Source: Acidimicrobiaceae bacterium | Lineage (GTDB): Bacteria > Actinomycetota > Acidimicrobiia > Acidimicrobiales > RAAP-2 | Length of the DNA stretch: 47,935 nucleotides | Direction: 5' to 3' | NCBI GenBank assembly: GCA_003151235.1 | Contig: PLWZ01000085.1 | Span: 1-47,935 of the forward strand | Shown here: positions 24,744-33,100 of the stretch, piece by piece | Layout: every line of letters starts with the position of its first letter | Position numbering within the stretch: the first letter of the stretch is position 1 | Translations under genes and position numbers: made by a program | Notes under the pieces: model-generated | What the model was told of the DNA's origin: nothing | Databases searched by the model: none | What the model saw: only the letters and a program-made list of their open reading frames with translations

Positions 24744-25197
24744 GTGGCGAAACCTGCCATTCGGATCGAGAATCCGTCCACCCGGTTCGGCGCCACGTTG
24801 GTCCTTAGCGACCTAATCTCGAGGTCGCCCCGGTGAAGTCGTCGGTTATCTCGGACCCAACCGGGCGGGTAATACGACGACAATCAGACTGTTGCTGGGC
24901 CTGGTGAGGCCAACTGCCGGGCGGGCGGAGATATTCGGACTGGATAGCCAGCACCAGACGGTCGAAGCTCACCGCCGGCTCGCGTACGTGCCAGACGAGG
25001 CGAATCTTTGGCCCTCCCTCACCGGAACCGAGACGCTGCATCTGCTTGGACGGATCCAGGGCCGGGTCGATTCCGCCTACCGTGACGAGCTGATCGAGCG
25101 CTTTGCGCTTGAACCGTCAAAGAAGGCGCGCGCGTATTAGAAAGGCAACCGCCAGAAACTCATCCTCATCGCGGCTCTCCAGACGCGACCCCACCTA
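24744..25197 (+). pseudogene. Decayed ABC transporter ATP-binding protein
   Basis: The remains of an ABC-2-type ATPase lie in two frames. From a GTG the frame reads AIRIENPSTRFGATLVLSDL and then shifts near 24818-24832 into GEVVGYLGPNRAGNTTT. The latter is a Walker A in which the catalytic Lys has become Asn and GPNGAG has become GPNRAG. It continues as IRLLLGLVRPTAGRAEIFGL and AYVPDEANLWPSLTG. A TAG follows KKARAY, the next bases still encode KGNRQKLILIAAL (the signature region), and the frame then ends with no Walker B. Four lesions show that the gene is dead. It borders the tRNA-Gln end of the island. Confidence 0.88.
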
Positions 25198-25304
25198 GGC
25201 ATGTCCCCAACCCCTTGTGACCAAGTTGTGAGCGCGGAGAGCATTCCGTGGTACTTCACCCGCGAGCGCGAGCCGCAGAACAGCGGCTTCGCCTCGCGGT
25301 GGAA

Positions 25305-25326
25305 GCTCGGGGGGGAGGACTCGAAC
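25305..25326 (-). repeat. tRNA-Gln 3'-end copy bounding the island (attachment-site-like)
   Basis: This is the 3' end of the intact tRNA-Gln and the partner of the copy at 15934-15954. The two agree over 21 of 22 positions, differing by one G in a G run, and are in the same orientation. Outside the match the sequences are unrelated. Together they would be attL and attR of the 9.4-kb interval. Confidence 0.7.
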
Positions 25327-25377
25327 CCCCAATAACAGGGCCAGAACCTGTCGTGTTGCCGATTACACCACCCCCGA
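25306..25377 (-). tRNA. tRNA-Gln (anticodon CTG)
   Basis: On the minus strand, acceptor TCGGGGG pairs with CCCCCGA; the D arm is GTGTAATCGGCAACAC; the anticodon stem ACAGG/CCTGT encloses TTCTGGC with anticodon CTG (Gln, CAG); the T arm is GGGGGTTCGAGTCCTCC; the discriminator is G. CCA is not encoded. The 72-nt length is normal. Its 3' end is duplicated near tRNA-Glu at 15934, so it appears to be the reconstituted half of an integration site. The surrounding gap 25198-25444 shows no other gene. Confidence 0.95.
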
Positions 25378-25444
25378 ATGGGCAGAAAGAGAGGCTAGCG
25401 GACCGGCGCGCCAACCCAAATCTGAACCTAACGGGCAACCACCG

Positions 25445-26089
25445 TCAGCCGAAACCCAGCCGCAGACGGCTGAGGTCCCGGTAGCCGATGATCCTGCCCG
25501 CGCCGACAGCGATCGCCTCTTTTAGGAAATAGGGAACCGTATATAGACCGTTGATCGGCGACGTCCTGGTCGGAGCCGGGAACGGAACAAGCCCAAGCCC
25601 GCTCGAGATCGCCATCGATCGGTCCTCGTGAAACGGGTCGGTGGTGATCAAGACGGTCGAGATGCCGCGTGCCTTGAGCAGCGTGGCGGCGTCGGCAAGG
25701 TTCTCGTAGCTGTCCGTCCCTCCGACCTCCACGATCGCGGACGACGGGACGTCATGGCGCTCCAGGTACATGCCGCCGGCTTCGGCCTCGGTGAAACGAT
25801 CTCCCTTTTCCTTGTAGCCGGTGACGACAACAAGGGGGGCCAGGTCGTCCCGGTACAAGATGAGCGCCTCGTTCAGACGGGACTGGAGGTCCGGGGACGG
25901 CGTGCCGTTGTACTGGGCGGCCCCCATGACCACGATGGCGCTGGCTCGTTGCGGCGAGTACTGACGAGACGTCAGCCACACCTGGACACCGGTCACGACG
26001 AGGTACACGAGGGTCGCCAAGATCAAGACAACGATCGCCCGGATGACCGGGTGGAGCCGCCCGACCAGTGGAATCCGGGACAGCACCAT
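25445..26089 (-). CDS. YdcF/SanA/ElyC-like membrane protein (DUF218)
   Basis: A 214-residue protein with one N-terminal membrane helix (VIRAIVVLILATLVYLVVTG) and a DUF218 domain outside the membrane. ASAIVVMGAAQYNGTPSPDL, RLNEALILYRDDLAPLVVVT, the acidic/Gly-rich EAEAGGMYL and TTDPFHEDRS are characteristic. Family members affect envelope and peptidoglycan integrity; the biochemical activity is not established. The ATG directly follows the gltX stop codon, so it is cotranscribed with glutamyl-tRNA synthetase. Confidence 0.85.
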   Translation of the reverse strand: MVLSRIPLVGRLHPVIRAIVVLILATLVYLVVTGVQVWLTSRQYSPQRASAIVVMGAAQYNGTPSPDLQSRLNEALILYRDDLAPLVVVTGYKEKGDRFTEAEAGGMYLERHDVPSSAIVEVGGTDSYENLADAATLLKARGISTVLITTDPFHEDRSMAISSGLGLVPFPAPTRTSPINGLYTVPYFLKEAIAVGAGRIIGYRDLSRLRLGFG

Positions 26090-27538
26090 TCAGCTGGCTG
26101 CGAGTCGATCGAGAGCCTTCCCGAGCCGCCCCAGCACCTCGGCGCGGCCGAGGACCTCCAGGGATTCGAACAACGGCGGACCGACCGACCGCCCCGTGAC
26201 CGCGACCCGAATCGGGTCTTGGGCCTTGTTGAGACCCTTGCCCACGGCTTCGGCGATCGAGAGAGTCACGGCGTGGAGGACCTCGCGATTCCACTCACAA
26301 TCGCCGTACGCGGCGGTCGCCTTGGTCAGGATCTCGGTGGACAACGGATCCCCGGCCACCTTGGCCCAACTCTTTTCGTCGATATTCGGCTCGGCCAGGA
26401 ACAGGAAGTCGACCATGAGCGGGACATCAGCCAACAACCCGGCTCGTTCCTGAACCGCCGGCGCGATCGCGGAAAAGCGGGCCCGATCGAACCGCTCGGG
26501 CGGCCAGGGCACCCCCGACCCTGATGGAGACCAGGCCACGCCGTCGGCGGAGGGCTCGACCCACGGCCTCGTCGCAGCCTCGAACTCGGCCGGGCTGAGA
26601 TCGCGGATGTACTCCTTGTTCAGGTGGTTGAGCTTCTTCACGTCGAAGAATGCGGGCGCGTGGTGGACGTCTTCGAGTCTGAACTCGCGGACCATGGTCT
26701 CGACGTCCACCTTCTCCTGATCTCCCGCCGGGCTCCACCCGAGCAGGCCCAGATAATTACGGAACGCCTCGGCCAGGTAACCCTGATCCCGGTACGACTC
26801 GACGGCGACCGGGTCGTGACGCTTGGAGAGCTTCTTGCGCTGGGCGTTCACCAGCATCGGGAGGTGGGCGAAAACCGGGAGGGGCACCTCGTCCTTCGCG
26901 TCAAGCGCCCGCCAGACCAGCACGCCCTTCGGGGTCGTCGGCAGGAGGTCTTCACCGCGAATCACGTGGCTGATGGCGGTGTCGCGGTCGTCCACCGCGT
27001 TGGCCAGCACGAACAGCGGTTGGCCGTTCGACTTCACGCAGACGAAGTCCTCCATCGCATCGTGGGGGAACTCGACGTCGCCGCGGATCAGGTCCTCGAC
27101 GACGGTCGTCCCTTCTCGTGGGGTGCGGAACCGCAGCGCGGTGCGGTCGGTTCGCGTCAACCCACGGTCGCGACAGTGGCCGTCGTAGCCCGGTGTCGGG
27201 TTGTCGCGGTTCCGGGCCAAGACGTCGTCGCGGGTGCAGTCACACGCATAGAGATCACCGGCCGACCACAGTTCCTCGATGACCTCGCGGTATCGCTCGC
27301 CGCGCTCGGACTGGCGGTACGGACCCTCGTCAGGCTCCATGCCGAGCCAGGTCAGACCCGACACAATGGCGTCCTCGGCGTCGCTCAGGCTTCGCTCCAC
27401 GTCGGTGTCCTCGATCCTGAGGACGAACGTGCCGCCCTCGCGGCGAACGAACAGCCAGTTGAACAAGGCCGTGCGAGCGTTGCCGACGTGCAAGTAGCCG
27501 GTCGGGGATGGGGCGAAGCGGACTCGGGGAGCGCTCAG
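26090..27538 (-). CDS. gltX: Glutamyl-tRNA synthetase, apparently starting at CTG
   Basis: Charges tRNA-Glu. The class I signature region is VRFAPSPTGYLHVGNARTAL (HIGH motif as HVGN), with a zinc-type CDCTR segment and the KMSKS equivalent KKLSKRHD. The C-terminal anticodon-binding half is complete. The nearest ATG, GTG or TTG in frame is the TTG of YLHVG, which would cut the active site. The only family-like start is CTG at 27536-27538, giving SAPRVRFAP after the first residue (482 residues in all). This is either a rare CTG start or a base error. The ferredoxin stop lies 26 bases upstream on the same strand, and both tRNA substrates' genes are nearby. Confidence 0.93.
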   Translation of the reverse strand: MSAPRVRFAPSPTGYLHVGNARTALFNWLFVRREGGTFVLRIEDTDVERSLSDAEDAIVSGLTWLGMEPDEGPYRQSERGERYREVIEELWSAGDLYACDCTRDDVLARNRDNPTPGYDGHCRDRGLTRTDRTALRFRTPREGTTVVEDLIRGDVEFPHDAMEDFVCVKSNGQPLFVLANAVDDRDTAISHVIRGEDLLPTTPKGVLVWRALDAKDEVPLPVFAHLPMLVNAQRKKLSKRHDPVAVESYRDQGYLAEAFRNYLGLLGWSPAGDQEKVDVETMVREFRLEDVHHAPAFFDVKKLNHLNKEYIRDLSPAEFEAATRPWVEPSADGVAWSPSGSGVPWPPERFDRARFSAIAPAVQERAGLLADVPLMVDFLFLAEPNIDEKSWAKVAGDPLSTEILTKATAAYGDCEWNREVLHAVTLSIAEAVGKGLNKAQDPIRVAVTGRSVGPPLFESLEVLGRAEVLGRLGKALDRLAAS

Positions 27539-27564
27539 GTTGCGGCGCCGATCACTGTGTCGGG

Positions 27565-27765
27565 CTACTCCTCGGCGATCGAGATGGCCTGGGTCGGGCA
27601 GCTCCGAACAGACTCCTCGAGCCGGTCGCGCATCGACTCGGGCGGGTTCTCGTTCAAGACGTAGAGGAATCCGTCGTCCCGGACCTCGAAGACCTCGGGG
27701 AGGATGCTCATGCAGACCGCGTTGCTCGCGCAGCGATCAAAATCAACGACGACCTTCACGGACAC
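27565..27765 (-). CDS. Small [3Fe-4S]-type ferredoxin
   Basis: A 66-residue ferredoxin: VVVDFDRCASNAVCMSILPE and a final SCPTQAISIAEE. The C-x5-C spacing with one later Cys-Pro is the pattern of three-cysteine ferredoxins that donate electrons to cytochrome P450s and related oxygenases; no P450 gene is in the window. A GGGAGG overlaps the first GTG; the second in-frame GTG six bases on (27759) is better spaced and may be the real start. It lies between the UbiB-like gene and gltX on the same strand. Confidence 0.88.
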   Translation of the reverse strand: MSVKVVVDFDRCASNAVCMSILPEVFEVRDDGFLYVLNENPPESMRDRLEESVRSCPTQAISIAEE

Positions 27766-27798
27766 CTCCCGGTTCCCACCCTCGTGACGAGGTTCAGC

Positions 27799-29349
27799 TT
27801 ACCGACGGGGGGTCGGTGGCCCCGACGCCCCGGTTCTCGGCCCGCCATCTCGTTGCTCGGTCAGTTCGTCGGGCACTCCCGCCAAGAGCTCCTTGAAGAA
27901 AGCCTTGTCATTGAGCAGCGGCACGTCGGCCAGGAAGAGGCGCCCGTAGCGCTCGAAGTACATGAGCTGCTTGGACAGAAGGAAGGTCCCGCGGTCGAAC
28001 TCCGAGAACAGGCCGCCAGAGGCGTCGGCCATCCGACGGACCCGACGCTGGAACCGCAGCCGGCGGATGATCGCCCTGAACGACCTCCGGTGGGCCTCCA
28101 CGCCCTGGGCCCTGGCCAGTTGGAGCTGGACCGTCTGGAGCATGTCGGCCAGGCTCACCTCGCCGAAGGGATGCGTGAGGGTCGGCTCGACCAACGCACG
28201 GATGAACTGGGCCATCTGGGCTTCGTCCATCCCGACTGCGATCCCGAGCGCCGGCCCGTAGGTCTTGACCAGGTGATCGGTCACCTCGGCCCACGCGTCC
28301 TCCTCACCGAGGGCGGCCGCCAGCAACCGCAGGACGAATCGATGCGTCGCCCGATCGAGTCGGCCGACGATCCCCCAGTCGACCATGCCGATGCGGCCGT
28401 CCCGGAGCAAGAGCATGTTGCCGGCGTGGGCATCACCATGGAAGACGCCCCAACGGACGGTGTGCACGAAGAATGACCGGACGATGTCCTGGACCAGCGG
28501 GCCCGGGTCGACACCGAGCTCAGCCACCTGGGTCAGGTCGTCGATCGGCACGCCATCCAAGAGCTCCATCGTCAAGACGTTGGCCCCCGAGAGTTCGGGG
28601 TATGGCTCCGGCACGACGATGCGGGGCAGGTCGGCCTCGCTCATCAGCAGCCGGAAATGGGCCATCGTCCGGGCCTCGTTGCGTAGGTCCATCTCCTCGC
28701 CGACTTGGATGCGGAAGCTGTCTACGAGCTGGAGCACCGACCCGGCCATCTGGTCGCCCGTCTGGCGGGCCAGGACCTCGAACAGCGGTTGCATCAGATC
28801 GAGATCGGTGGCCACCTGCAGTTCGATCCCGGGCCGGATGATCTTCACGGCAACTTCGCGCCCGTCATGAAGGGTGGCCCGGTGGACGACGGCGATCGAG
28901 GCTCGCCCGAACGGTTCCGGGTCGAAGGACGCATAGGCCTCGTCGATCGACATGCCGAGGTCCTCTTCGATCCGCACGCGCACATCCGCGAACGGGGCCG
29001 CCGGGCCGGTGTCGAGACACGAACGGAACTCCTGAGCTACCTCTTCGCCGAACATCCCCGGCGACGACGCCATGATCTGCCCGAATTTTATGAACGTTCC
29101 GCCGAGGTCCTCGAAGGTCAGGCGAAGCGGTCGTGCGAAGGCGCTCGGGTCCAGACGCCTGCGGGGTCGCTCGCGCAGGTGTCCGATCGCGACCGGGAGG
29201 AAGTGGCGAGTCGCGACCTGGGCGATGTGTAAGCCGCGGCGGGCGAGCGCACCCAGCCTCGGCTCGGGGAGCCTGCGGGGATGGATCCGGGGAGGCGCAG
29301 ACGTACTCTCGGCATCACCCGTCACGCCGCCCCGACGGCCGTTACTCAC
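27799..29349 (-). CDS. ABC1/UbiB-family protein kinase-like protein
   Basis: Atypical kinase/ATPase of the ADCK/UbiB/ABC1 group, linked in other organisms to quinone or isoprenoid-lipid metabolism. The family-specific KxGQ motif appears as GTFIKFGQIMASSPG. An ATP-binding Lys lies in GREVAVKIIRPG, the catalytic-loop-like segment is GVFHGDAHAGNMLLL, and the metal-binding Asp is in IGMVDWGIVGRL. At 516 residues it is of normal length, with a Pro/Arg-rich N terminus and no obvious terminal membrane helix. GTG start. The actual substrate is unknown. Confidence 0.88.
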   Translation of the reverse strand: MSNGRRGGVTGDAESTSAPPRIHPRRLPEPRLGALARRGLHIAQVATRHFLPVAIGHLRERPRRRLDPSAFARPLRLTFEDLGGTFIKFGQIMASSPGMFGEEVAQEFRSCLDTGPAAPFADVRVRIEEDLGMSIDEAYASFDPEPFGRASIAVVHRATLHDGREVAVKIIRPGIELQVATDLDLMQPLFEVLARQTGDQMAGSVLQLVDSFRIQVGEEMDLRNEARTMAHFRLLMSEADLPRIVVPEPYPELSGANVLTMELLDGVPIDDLTQVAELGVDPGPLVQDIVRSFFVHTVRWGVFHGDAHAGNMLLLRDGRIGMVDWGIVGRLDRATHRFVLRLLAAALGEEDAWAEVTDHLVKTYGPALGIAVGMDEAQMAQFIRALVEPTLTHPFGEVSLADMLQTVQLQLARAQGVEAHRRSFRAIIRRLRFQRRVRRMADASGGLFSEFDRGTFLLSKQLMYFERYGRLFLADVPLLNDKAFFKELLAGVPDELTEQRDGGPRTGASGPPTPRR

Positions 29350-29426
29350 GATCGAAGGCTAGGCCACCGATCGAGAAACCCCACCTGGAGCAGCGTGGGA
29401 GTCAGGGGTGACCGCTCCTCGGTGGG

Positions 29427-29828
29427 TCAGGCGACCTCTCGGGCCAACTTCTTGCGGCGCCCCGAGATCACCAGGCCGAGGGGTGAACGGGCCAGCCGCC
29501 AGAGCCCGGCCCGGCGGCCGACGGCCGAGAAGAGCTCAGCGACGTCAGCGGCCGGGGCGAACACGGTCAACACGCCGTCGTCGGTGTCGATCTCGAGTAC
29601 CTGGAGTCGCCGCCCGTCCGGGGACACATGGGACTCGTCGGCCGAGAAACCGCGCAACGAGCGCCAGACGATGGCGATGGGTTTGGACTCGACCGGTGTC
29701 GCATCCATGTCGGCATCGGGTTCGGGTTCACCCGACACCCTGGACATCAAGAGGCCGTCACGAGTGACCTGCATCCGGCACCGATAGACGGACCGGCTGA
29801 GGGGGTGCATGAGCAGGCCCTCGATCAT
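29427..29828 (-). CDS. Hypothetical protein, strand-rich
   Basis: A 133-residue protein starting MIEGLLMHPLSRSVYRCRMQ, with repeated beta-strand-like segments (KPIAIVWRSLRGFSA, RRLQVLEIDTDDGVLTVFAP) and a helix AADVAELFSAVG, ending in a basic tail GRRKKLAREVA. I do not recognise a domain. The start is uncertain: GTG one codon upstream or a longer N-terminal extension (Pro/Ser-rich, unlikely) are alternatives. It is upstream of the UbiB-like gene on the same strand, about 75 bases away. The 287-base gap to the divergent MFS gene should hold both promoters. Confidence 0.6.
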   Translation of the reverse strand: MIEGLLMHPLSRSVYRCRMQVTRDGLLMSRVSGEPEPDADMDATPVESKPIAIVWRSLRGFSADESHVSPDGRRLQVLEIDTDDGVLTVFAPAADVAELFSAVGRRAGLWRLARSPLGLVISGRRKKLAREVA

Positions 29829-30121
29829 CACTCGCTCGGACAAGGGGTTGCTGCTCGTCGAAGACTCCTGGGGTGAAGCGGCACGATCATCACCGCGCCG
29901 CGTGTTCGGTGATTGTCCCGGATCGGCTCCGACTGCCTGTCCGGTTCCCACACTACGGCCCGGGGGCCGACGAATCGGGACTCCCCCCTTCACCTCGGGC
30001 GACGCCCGAGCCGTGACGCGCCAGTCGGGGTCTCGTATGTACGCAGCGGGAGGTCCGAGAGGGGCCAGTCGGAGTCGCCGGGACGCCGCCTTCGGACGCC
30101 CGCTAGCGTCGTGAGAACCAC

Positions 30122-31588
30122 ATGAGAGGTCACATCGACCAGAAGATCGTCGTCGGTGTCGTGTTCGTGTCGGCCATGTTCATGAGCATCCTGGATGCCA
30201 CGATCGTGAACGTCGCGCTCCCGACCATCGGCCGGGACTTCCACGTGCCGGCTACCGCCGTCGACGGGGTCTCGATCGCGTTCTTGGTCAGCTTGGCCGT
30301 GTTCATCCCCGCATCGGGATGGCTCGGTGACCGCTTGGGCGCCAAGAAGGTCCTGCTCACCGCGATCGTGGTCTTCACCGCCGCGTCCATGCTGTGCGGG
30401 ATCGCACAGACGCTCGGCGAGCTCGTCTTCTTCCGGATCCTCCAGGGCGCGGGCGGCGGAATGCTGGCGCCCGTCGGGATGGCGATGCTGTACCGGGCCT
30501 ATCCGCCCGAGGAACGGATTCGGGCTTCGTCGATCCTCATGACGCCGACGACCGTCGCACCTGCGCTCGGACCGATCCTCGGCGGCGTCTTGGTCACCAC
30601 CCTCTCGTGGCGGTGGGTGTTCTTCGTCAACCTTCCGATCGGCATCGTCTCATTCGTGTTCGGTCTGCTGTTCCTCGAGGGCGGGACCGAACACCGGCCG
30701 GGGCGCTTCGACGTCTCGGGGTTCTTGCTGGCCGGCCTGGCCCTCGGTTCGCTCATGTATGGCGTCTCGGAGGGACCGATCAAGGGCTGGGGGTCGGTGG
30801 CGGTGGCGGCGACGATCGCGTGCGGGCTGATCGGGATCGCTGCGCTCGTGGTCGTCGAGCTTCGAAAGGTCGAGCCGATCATCGACCTGCGCCTCTTCGG
30901 GAATCGCCTGTTCCGATCTTCCAACGGCGTCATCTTCCTCACAATGGCCGCATTCGTGGGCACCATCTTCACGGTCACACTCTTCTTCCAAGACGGTCGC
31001 GGCCTGTCCGCGCTCACCTCAGGTCTGGGCGTCTTCCCCGAAGCCATCGGGGTCATGCTCGGCGCACAGCTCGCCACACGGGTCCTCTACCCACGCTTCG
31101 GGCCTCGCCGTCACATCTGCGCGGGGCTGCTCTTGATGGCGGTGACGGCGGCGCTCATGACGCTGATCGGCCCGGATACCAGCCTGTGGTGGTTGCGAGG
31201 ACTCATGTTCGTTCTCGGCGTCTCGATGGCCGGGGTCTTCGTGCCGGTGCAGGCAGCGGCGTTCGCCACCATCAGTCCGGCGGCAACCGGTCGTGCGTCG
31301 ACCATGTTCAACGCACTCCGCCAGCTCGGTGGGGCGATCGGAGTCGCCGCTTTCACCTCGGCCATCGTCGCCGTCGGTGCCTTCCACCGGGTATCGGGAC
31401 ACGTCATTCCGGAGCTGGGCGGCTACCACGTTGCCTTCCTGGCTGCGGCAGCTGTCGCCCTGTGCGCGTTGCCGATCGCCTCCGCCATCAGTGATCTCGA
31501 TGCGGCGGCCACCATCGTGCGCCGCACGAAGGCCGTCCGGCCACGGGTCGGCGCGGGCATCCCCCAGACGGTCGGCGAGCTCTCCTAG
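30122..31588 (+). CDS. MFS multidrug exporter, DHA2 (14-TM, EmrB/QacA) family
   Basis: Proton-coupled drug exporter in the inner membrane. DHA2 signatures are present: MSILDATIVNVALPTI in helix 1 (motif D1), GWLGDRLGAKKVLL (motif A), RILQGAGGGMLAPVGMAML (motif B), and ALGPILGGVLV (motif C, the antiporter motif). At 488 residues with about 14 helices it is a normal family member. Substrate cannot be inferred. There is no adjacent TetR- or MarR-type regulator. A perfect hairpin overlaps its stop codon. Confidence 0.9.
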   Translation: MRGHIDQKIVVGVVFVSAMFMSILDATIVNVALPTIGRDFHVPATAVDGVSIAFLVSLAVFIPASGWLGDRLGAKKVLLTAIVVFTAASMLCGIAQTLGELVFFRILQGAGGGMLAPVGMAMLYRAYPPEERIRASSILMTPTTVAPALGPILGGVLVTTLSWRWVFFVNLPIGIVSFVFGLLFLEGGTEHRPGRFDVSGFLLAGLALGSLMYGVSEGPIKGWGSVAVAATIACGLIGIAALVVVELRKVEPIIDLRLFGNRLFRSSNGVIFLTMAAFVGTIFTVTLFFQDGRGLSALTSGLGVFPEAIGVMLGAQLATRVLYPRFGPRRHICAGLLLMAVTAALMTLIGPDTSLWWLRGLMFVLGVSMAGVFVPVQAAAFATISPAATGRASTMFNALRQLGGAIGVAAFTSAIVAVGAFHRVSGHVIPELGGYHVAFLAAAAVALCALPIASAISDLDAAATIVRRTKAVRPRVGAGIPQTVGELS

Positions 31589-31602
31589 CCCGGCCCCGGG
31601 CT
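31587..31602 (+). terminator. Hairpin at the end of the MFS gene
   Basis: AGCCCGG-CC-CCGGGCT, a perfect 7-bp inverted repeat beginning at the last two bases of the TAG stop. There is no T-run, as is usual for terminator-like hairpins in high-GC actinobacteria. The next gene on the same strand begins about 55 bases later. Confidence 0.4.
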
Positions 31603-31656
31603 CGGCATGATGCGACCGCGGCCATCTACGGGTCGATGCAGGGGCGAATACATAGC

Positions 31657-32991
31657 ATGACCGCGATGCGCCGCCTGGCCGACACGACTATGGGAGCGTT
31701 CGCCAGCCTCCTGGTCCGCATCTTCTTCCGCAGGATCGAACTCGAGGGAGCGGGGAACATCCCGGCGTCGACCCCGATCGTGCTGGTGGCCAACCACCTG
31801 AACGGGCTGGTCGACGGCCTCCTGCTGATGGCGACTCTCCGCCGGTACCCCCGGTTTCTCGGCAAGTCGACGCTGTTCGCGATCCTGCCGCTCTGGCCGT
31901 TCCTGAAATTGGCCGGCGTCGTCCCCGTGTACCGGGCCCAGGACCACGTCGCGACCGATCGCAATGCGGCGACATTCCGGACATGTCGCCAACTGCTCGC
32001 GCATCGCGGCATGGTCGCGCTCTTCCCCGAGGGGGTGAGCCACAACGAGTTCGAGCTCCAACCGCTGAAGACGGGAGCGTCTCGAATCGCCCTCGGCGCA
32101 GCGGTCGACGACGACATTGCCGACGTCGTCATCTTGCCGGTAGGCCTCGCCTACGACGAGAAGGCCCGATTCCGCTCCCGGGCCCTCGTCCGCGTCGGAG
32201 CCCCGTTCACTCTGTCGCGTTGGGCCGACGACTACCGAGCCGACGAGCATCGCGCCGTCCTCGCCTTGACGGACGAGATCACCGTCCGGCTCAGCGCGGT
32301 GAGCCCCGTCTACGGCACCTGGATCCAGGCGCGGCGGCTCGGCGACATCGCGGAGCTGGTCGGGCGCCCGCTCGGCTCGGCGGCGCCGGTCGACGTCGCG
32401 CTGGCCGATCGAGAGCGCGTGGCCAAGCGGCTGACGGCCATCGCTGCCGACGGGGACCGCCAGGAGGGGTTGGAAGCGTTGGGAAAGGCATACGACGTCT
32501 ACGCATGGGATCTCGACCTGGTCGGCCTGACCGACGCCCAGGTGGCGGCGAGCTACCGGGGCGGAAAGATCCGGCTGATGTTCGTTTGGTCCGTTCTAAA
32601 GGTGCTCGTCGCACTGCCCCTGGCGGTGCTCGGTGCGGTGATCCACCTCGTCCCGTATCAGGTCATGAAGCGAGTCGCGAAGATCCCGACCAACGAGGGC
32701 GTGAAGGCAACCGTCAAGCTGCTCGGGTGCTTCGCTTCGTTCACGTTGCTCTACGCCGGCCTCGGCGTGCTCTTCGCTGAACTGTTCTCGCCACTGGCCG
32801 GTCTCGGGGCGGCGGTCGCCGGCCCGATCAGCGGCTATTTCACGGTCCGGTTCTCGGAGCGGTTCAAGCGGCTCGGCGGGGCGCTCGCCGGCTACCGGGC
32901 CGCGGCGCGGCGAGCGGTGGTCTCGACGGTGCGCGAGCACCGGGCCGATGTCGTGACCGCCGGGCGGCAATTGCTCGATCCGGCTACCTGA
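31657..32991 (+). CDS. PlsC-like 1-acyl-glycerol-3-phosphate acyltransferase with C-terminal membrane domain
   Basis: Phospholipid/glycolipid acyltransferase. The N-terminal third is an LPLAT domain: the catalytic HX4D motif in VANHLNGLVDGLLLM and the FPEG block in ALFPEGVSHNEFEL (FPEGT is usual). The middle has a KTGASRIALGA substrate-site segment. After about residue 300 two to four hydrophobic helices follow (VLVALPLAVLGAVIHLVPY, then LFAELFSPLAGLGAAVAGPI). The length, about 444 residues, is that of GPAT/DHAPAT-like proteins with a membrane tail. I prefer the ATG beginning MTAMRRL; an ATG seven codons upstream is also possible. Confidence 0.85.
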   Translation: MTAMRRLADTTMGAFASLLVRIFFRRIELEGAGNIPASTPIVLVANHLNGLVDGLLLMATLRRYPRFLGKSTLFAILPLWPFLKLAGVVPVYRAQDHVATDRNAATFRTCRQLLAHRGMVALFPEGVSHNEFELQPLKTGASRIALGAAVDDDIADVVILPVGLAYDEKARFRSRALVRVGAPFTLSRWADDYRADEHRAVLALTDEITVRLSAVSPVYGTWIQARRLGDIAELVGRPLGSAAPVDVALADRERVAKRLTAIAADGDRQEGLEALGKAYDVYAWDLDLVGLTDAQVAASYRGGKIRLMFVWSVLKVLVALPLAVLGAVIHLVPYQVMKRVAKIPTNEGVKATVKLLGCFASFTLLYAGLGVLFAELFSPLAGLGAAVAGPISGYFTVRFSERFKRLGGALAGYRAAARRAVVSTVREHRADVVTAGRQLLDPAT

Positions 32992-33100
32992 ACACGGGCC
33001 CCGCCATCGGGGGGGTGGCGAAAACGGCCCACCGCCCTCACCTGGGCAAACACCCACGCTGCCCGGTTTTTGAGGGCCACCGAAGTAAAGTCGCTCACGA

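Larger units (their letters stand above)
15935..25326. mobile_element. Putative genomic island integrated at tRNA-Gln, carrying the arginine deiminase pathway
   Basis: The interval is bounded by two direct copies of the tRNA-Gln 3' end and separates tRNA-Gln from tRNA-Glu, which would be 29 nt apart without it. Inside are three unknown proteins, arginine permease, arcA, arcB, arcC, two UspA proteins and an ABC ATPase pseudogene. The motif GTGACCANNNTGTGA occurs 120 nt inside the left end (16074-16088) and 74 nt inside the right end (25217-25231) in the same orientation, possibly recombinase arm sites. No integrase gene or fragment was recognised, so the element would now be immobile. The bounding repeats are seen; the integration history is inferred. 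Confidence 0.6.
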
